Shown one piece after another: positions 6,132 through 8,616 of a stretch of 8,616 nt of DNA. The translations under genes were made by a program, and so were the position numbers. Each line of letters starts with the position of its first letter. Position 1 is the first letter of the stretch. The stretch is from Elusimicrobiota bacterium (GTDB lineage: Bacteria; Elusimicrobiota; Elusimicrobia; UBA1565; UBA9628): positions 1,898 to 10,513 of the forward strand of contig JAQUMZ010000051.1 in the NCBI GenBank assembly GCA_028717865.1, written 5' to 3'. The notes below the pieces were generated by a model. That model searched no databases, had not been told where the DNA came from, and saw only the letters and a program-made list of their open reading frames with translations.

Positions 6132-6581
6132 ATGAAATCCCGCCAGGCCGAGAGGACGGGCCCCGTGAGGTATGGTTTTTTGCGCCGTCCCGGTCGCGCC
6201 GTTCTGCGCGAACTCGCGGAGCTTTATCGCGCGGCCGGCTGGTGGGACCGGAAGGATACCAACGCCCGGCTGCGGGCCCTGGTCGGCGGCAGCCATTGCT
6301 TCCTGACCGCCCGGCGCGGGGGCCGGTTGGTGGGCATGGGGCGCGCGATAGGCGACGGCGCCAGCGACGCCTATATCCAGGATGTTTTTGTCCGTCCCGA
6401 ATGGCGCGGGCGAGGCTTGGGGGCGCAGCTGGTGCGCCGGCTGGCGCGGCGGCTGGCGGCGGACGGGCTGGGCTGGATCGGCCTGGTGGCCGTGCCGGGC
6501 GCGGAGGCGTTTTATGAACGGTGCGGCTTTCGTATCGCGCCCGGGCATAAGCTCATGCTTTTTCGCGGGCCCCGGCCATGA
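6132..6581 (+). CDS. GNAT-family N-acetyltransferase
   Basis: 149-residue protein of the GCN5-related acetyltransferase fold, which transfers an acetyl group from acetyl-CoA to an amine. The acetyl-CoA-binding motif A is clear: YIQDVFVRPEWRGRGLGAQL (81-100), including the pyrophosphate loop R92-x-x-G-x-G. The later GLVAVPGAEAFYERCGF (117-133) is the usual motif B strand and helix with the conserved Tyr. The substrate cannot be predicted. The start is uncertain. The ATG at 6132 has no good Shine-Dalgarno sequence, whereas a GTG at 6165 (giving MRYGFLRRP..., 138 residues) has the purine-rich GAGAGGACGG at 6150-6159 in front. An in-frame TAG at 6117-6119 prevents any longer protein. The TGA overlaps the ATG of the next gene (ATGA), so the two are translationally coupled. 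Confidence 0.88.
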   Translation: MKSRQAERTGPVRYGFLRRPGRAVLRELAELYRAAGWWDRKDTNARLRALVGGSHCFLTARRGGRLVGMGRAIGDGASDAYIQDVFVRPEWRGRGLGAQLVRRLARRLAADGLGWIGLVAVPGAEAFYERCGFRIAPGHKLMLFRGPRP

Positions 6582-7477
6582 GGCTGGAGCCGCTGCGGCC
6601 GAGCCATTACGCCGAGCTTGCGCCCTATTTCGCCGCGCAACAGCAGCCCTTGTCGGTGTATTCGCTGGCCTCGCTCATCGCCTGGAGCCAATGCATATAC
6701 GACACGTTCTTCGCCGTGGACGACGGCGCCGCGATCTTCGTGGAGCGCCGCATGGACGATCCCAGGGTGGGGCGGCTGCTGCTGCCCGTCTGCCCGGGCG
6801 GCTTGAAGCCTCCGGCCTGGGTGCGGGAGCGGGCCGCGGCGGCGGAGTGCCGGGAGATCAACGGCGTAAGCCAGCGGTATCTCGACGCTTTTCGTCCCGA
6901 CATCGAGCGGCTTTTCGCCGTAAGCGAGCAGCGAGACCAGGAGGATTATGTTTACCGCGCCGCGGACTTGGCGGGCCTGCCCGGCCGCGACTACGCCAAG
7001 AAGCGCAACCTGGTCCGCCAATTCGAGCGCGATTGGAACGGCGCCATCGCGGCGCGCCGCATCGCGCCTGGAAACTCCGGCGAGTGCCTGGAGTGCCTGG
7101 AGCAATGGCGGGCGCAGCGCGCCGGACAAGATTGGACCGATGTCCTGGAATGCGAACGCCGGGCCATAACGCGGGCCCTGGGGGCCTTCTCCGCGCTGGG
7201 ATTCGAGGGCGTCATGATTTCGGTGGCCGGGCGCGTCCGGGCCTTCGGCATCGGCTCCCGGCTGGCCGCGGACACCTGGGCGCTTCATTTCGAGAAAGCC
7301 GCGGACCAGATCAAGGGGCTTTATCAATACCTGGATCGGGAATGCGCCCGCAGCCTGTTCCCCGGCCTGGCCTACATCAATAAGGAAAGCGACATGGGCG
7401 CCCCGGGTCTGGCCAAGGCCAAGCAGTCGTATCATCCCGCCTTCAAGGTCAAATCCTACAAGCTGACGCTGCTTTGA
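6578..7477 (+). CDS. DUF2156 protein (MprF C-terminal-like acyltransferase fold)
   Basis: 299-residue soluble protein resembling the DUF2156 family, related to the C-terminal synthase domain of phosphatidylglycerol lysyltransferases (MprF) and built from GNAT-like folds. Matching blocks are the early PLSVYSLASLIAW (25-36), DYVYRAADLAGLPGRDYAKK (123-142) leading into RNLVRQF (143-149), the central GFEGVMISVAGRVRAFGIG (208-226), FEKAADQIKGLYQYLDRE (238-255), and the terminal YINKESDMGAPGLAKAKQSY (266-285). No transmembrane segment is visible, so this is a stand-alone version without the MprF flippase part; whether it uses aminoacyl-tRNA or acyl-CoA is unknown. A 9-base in-frame tandem duplication yields ECLECLE at 169-175. 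The ATG overlaps the TGA of the upstream acetyltransferase gene, which sets the start. It ends 53 bases before the aldo/keto reductase gene. Confidence 0.85.
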   Translation: MRLEPLRPSHYAELAPYFAAQQQPLSVYSLASLIAWSQCIYDTFFAVDDGAAIFVERRMDDPRVGRLLLPVCPGGLKPPAWVRERAAAAECREINGVSQRYLDAFRPDIERLFAVSEQRDQEDYVYRAADLAGLPGRDYAKKRNLVRQFERDWNGAIAARRIAPGNSGECLECLEQWRAQRAGQDWTDVLECERRAITRALGAFSALGFEGVMISVAGRVRAFGIGSRLAADTWALHFEKAADQIKGLYQYLDRECARSLFPGLAYINKESDMGAPGLAKAKQSYHPAFKVKSYKLTLL

Positions 7478-7499
7478 CCCGCCTTTGACCGCGGCCGGG

Positions 7500-7505
7500 T
7501 AGAAT
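7500..7505 (+). promoter_or_regulatory. Possible -10 box for the aldo/keto reductase gene
   Basis: TAGAAT (in GGGTAGAAT) lies 25 bases before the ATG at 7531, which would give a leader of about 19 bases containing the Shine-Dalgarno sequence. The region also holds three TTTGAC copies (7473, 7484 and 7508). None is at the ideal 17-base spacing from this box: the first leaves 21 bases and the second 10. The promoter call is therefore tentative. Confidence 0.4.
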
Positions 7506-7517
7506 CCTTTGACTGCG

Positions 7518-7525
7518 AAAGGAGG
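7518..7525 (+). promoter_or_regulatory. Ribosome binding site of the aldo/keto reductase gene
   Basis: AAAGGAGG sits five bases before the ATG at 7531. It is the strongest Shine-Dalgarno sequence in the window, supports this start, and suggests efficient translation. Confidence 0.8.
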
Positions 7526-7530
7526 CTTGA

Positions 7531-8610
7531 ATGGACAAAAAGGCTTTGGCGGATTACAGTTTGCTGGGTAAAAGCGGGTTGCGCGTGGCCCCCTTCTGCC
7601 TGGGCGGCATGACCTTCGGCACGGATTGGGGCTGGGGCTGCGACGAGAGCGCGGCGCGGCAGATTTTCGACCGCTACCTTGACGCGGGGGGGAATTTCAT
7701 AGACACCGCCGACATGTACACCAACGGCCGCAGCGAGGAAATGATCGGGCGCTTCCTCAAGGACGGCGGCCGCCGCGACCACGTGGTGCTGGGCACTAAG
7801 TTTTCCTTCAGCGCCGTTCCGGGCGATCCCAACGCGGGGGGCAACGGGCGCAAAAACATCATGCGCGCCATGGAAGCCTCCCTGCGCCGCCTGCAGACCG
7901 ATTACCTCGACATCCTCTGGCTGCACGCCTGGGACGGCTGGACCCCGGTCGAGGAGGTGCTCTACACCATGGACGCCCTCGTGCAGCACGGGAAGGTGCG
8001 CTATCTCGGCCTGAGCAACGTTCCGGCTTGGTACTTGGCCCGCGCCCAGACGCTGGCCCAATGGCGCGGCTGGGAGCGCGTCTGCGCCCTGCAGATGGAA
8101 TACTCCCTGGTCGAGCGCGACATCGAGCGCGAGCACGTCCCCGCGGCCCGGCATCTGGGCGTCGGGATCTGCTCCTGGAGCCCGCTGGCGGGAGGCTTCC
8201 TGACCGGGAAGTATCGGCGCAACGGCCAGCGCGTCGAGGGGGCGGGACGCATCAAGTCCATGCAGGAGCAGGGCCACATGTTCGCGCCTTGGTTCACGGA
8301 CAAGGACTGGAGCCTGCTCGGGGTTCTCCAGGACGCGGCCCGCGAACTGCGGCGCTCTCCGGCGCAGGTCGCCTTGAACTGGGTTTCGCGGCAGCCGCAG
8401 GTTGCCTCCACGATCATCGGAGCGACCACGATCGGGCAGTTCGGAGACCTCCTGGCCGCCAATGAATTCGAGATACCGGCGGAGCACCTGAAGCGGCTCG
8501 ACGAAGCCAGCCGGCTCGAGGCGGTCTATCCGTACACCTTCTTCAGCCCCGAGCAGCGCAAGGCGCTCGCCGGCGGCGTGGAGGTGCGCAAGCAGGTCCT
8601 GGCGCGCTGA
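7531..8610 (+). CDS. Aldo/keto reductase
   Basis: 359-residue NAD(P)H-dependent oxidoreductase with the (beta/alpha)8 aldo/keto reductase barrel, reducing an unidentified carbonyl substrate in the cytoplasm. The catalytic tetrad can be placed: Asp58 in FIDTADMYTNGRSEE, Tyr63 in the same block, Lys90 in LGTKF, and His132 in ILWLHAWDG. GKVRYLGLSN (154-163), CALQMEYSLVERDIE (185-199) and SWSPLAGGFLTGKY (215-228) are standard family blocks. The C-terminal cofactor-binding segment is STIIGATTIGQF (293-304). The insert after Lys90 (VPGDPNAGGNGRKN, 96-109) is seen in the larger AKR subfamilies, and the length fits them. The gene has its own likely promoter and a strong ribosome binding site, so it need not belong to the upstream acetyltransferase pair. 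It ends six bases from the window edge. The specific substrate is unknown. Confidence 0.94.
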   Translation: MDKKALADYSLLGKSGLRVAPFCLGGMTFGTDWGWGCDESAARQIFDRYLDAGGNFIDTADMYTNGRSEEMIGRFLKDGGRRDHVVLGTKFSFSAVPGDPNAGGNGRKNIMRAMEASLRRLQTDYLDILWLHAWDGWTPVEEVLYTMDALVQHGKVRYLGLSNVPAWYLARAQTLAQWRGWERVCALQMEYSLVERDIEREHVPAARHLGVGICSWSPLAGGFLTGKYRRNGQRVEGAGRIKSMQEQGHMFAPWFTDKDWSLLGVLQDAARELRRSPAQVALNWVSRQPQVASTIIGATTIGQFGDLLAANEFEIPAEHLKRLDEASRLEAVYPYTFFSPEQRKALAGGVEVRKQVLAR

Positions 8611-8616
8611 GCCGCG

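Noticed and set aside
6512..7435. A 307-codon minus-strand frame opposite the DUF2156 gene
   Set aside because: Antisense shadow of a recognised gene; no domain or start signal.
7456..8487. A 343-codon minus-strand frame opposite the aldo/keto reductase gene
   Set aside because: The complementary strand encodes a complete reductase with its catalytic tetrad and strong ribosome binding site; the antisense translation looks random.
1..8616. CRISPR arrays, tRNA or rRNA genes, insertion sequences, attachment sites
   Set aside because: No regularly spaced repeats, no cloverleaf-like or rRNA-like sequence, no transposase or integrase coding region and no flanking inverted repeats were seen.

Overview
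The window is a GC-rich (roughly two-thirds G+C by eye) bacterial chromosome segment, densely packed with short intergenic gaps and ATGA start/stop overlaps. I recognise nine protein genes. There is no rRNA, tRNA, CRISPR array, insertion sequence, integrase, toxin-antitoxin pair or phage gene. Shine-Dalgarno sequences (AAAAGGAG, GGGAGGT, AAAGGAGG) precede several genes, which fits a conventional bacterium. Phylum cannot be fixed from this stretch. The gene mix (lepA-lepB-nfeD, a TatD-linked type radical SAM protein, a PrcB-like anchored protein, DUF2156) would suit an uncultured, possibly anaerobic Gram-negative lineage such as Elusimicrobiota or a deltaproteobacterial or acidobacterial relative, but that is a guess.

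Layout. (1) 2-3984, plus strand: lepA (5' truncated by the window edge), lepB (signal peptidase I) and an nfeD-type membrane serine protease gene, with gaps of 34 and 13 bases, forming a probable translation/secretion/membrane-quality operon. (2) 4013-5923, minus strand, convergent with nfeD across only 28 bases: coaD (phosphopantetheine adenylyltransferase), then a membrane-anchored protein with a PrcB-type C-terminal domain, then a small radical SAM protein. The gaps are 7 bases and then a 4-base ATGA overlap, so this is one translationally coupled unit. (3) 5924-6131: a 207-208-base divergent control region with tandem 9-base repeats, an inverted repeat and a possible short ORF. (4) 6132-7477, plus strand: a GNAT acetyltransferase and a DUF2156 (MprF C-terminal-like) protein overlapping by ATGA. 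(5) 7531-8610, plus strand: an aldo/keto reductase with a strong ribosome binding site and its own likely promoter.

Functionally, most of the window is housekeeping: ribosome rescue or back-translocation (LepA), signal-peptide removal (LepB), membrane proteolysis (NfeD) and coenzyme A synthesis (CoaD). The less ordinary parts are the two genes tied to coaD (PrcB-like and radical SAM), and the coupled pair of GNAT-fold proteins. I do not see convincing evidence for a wholly new system. The findings list the small irregularities that deserve checking.
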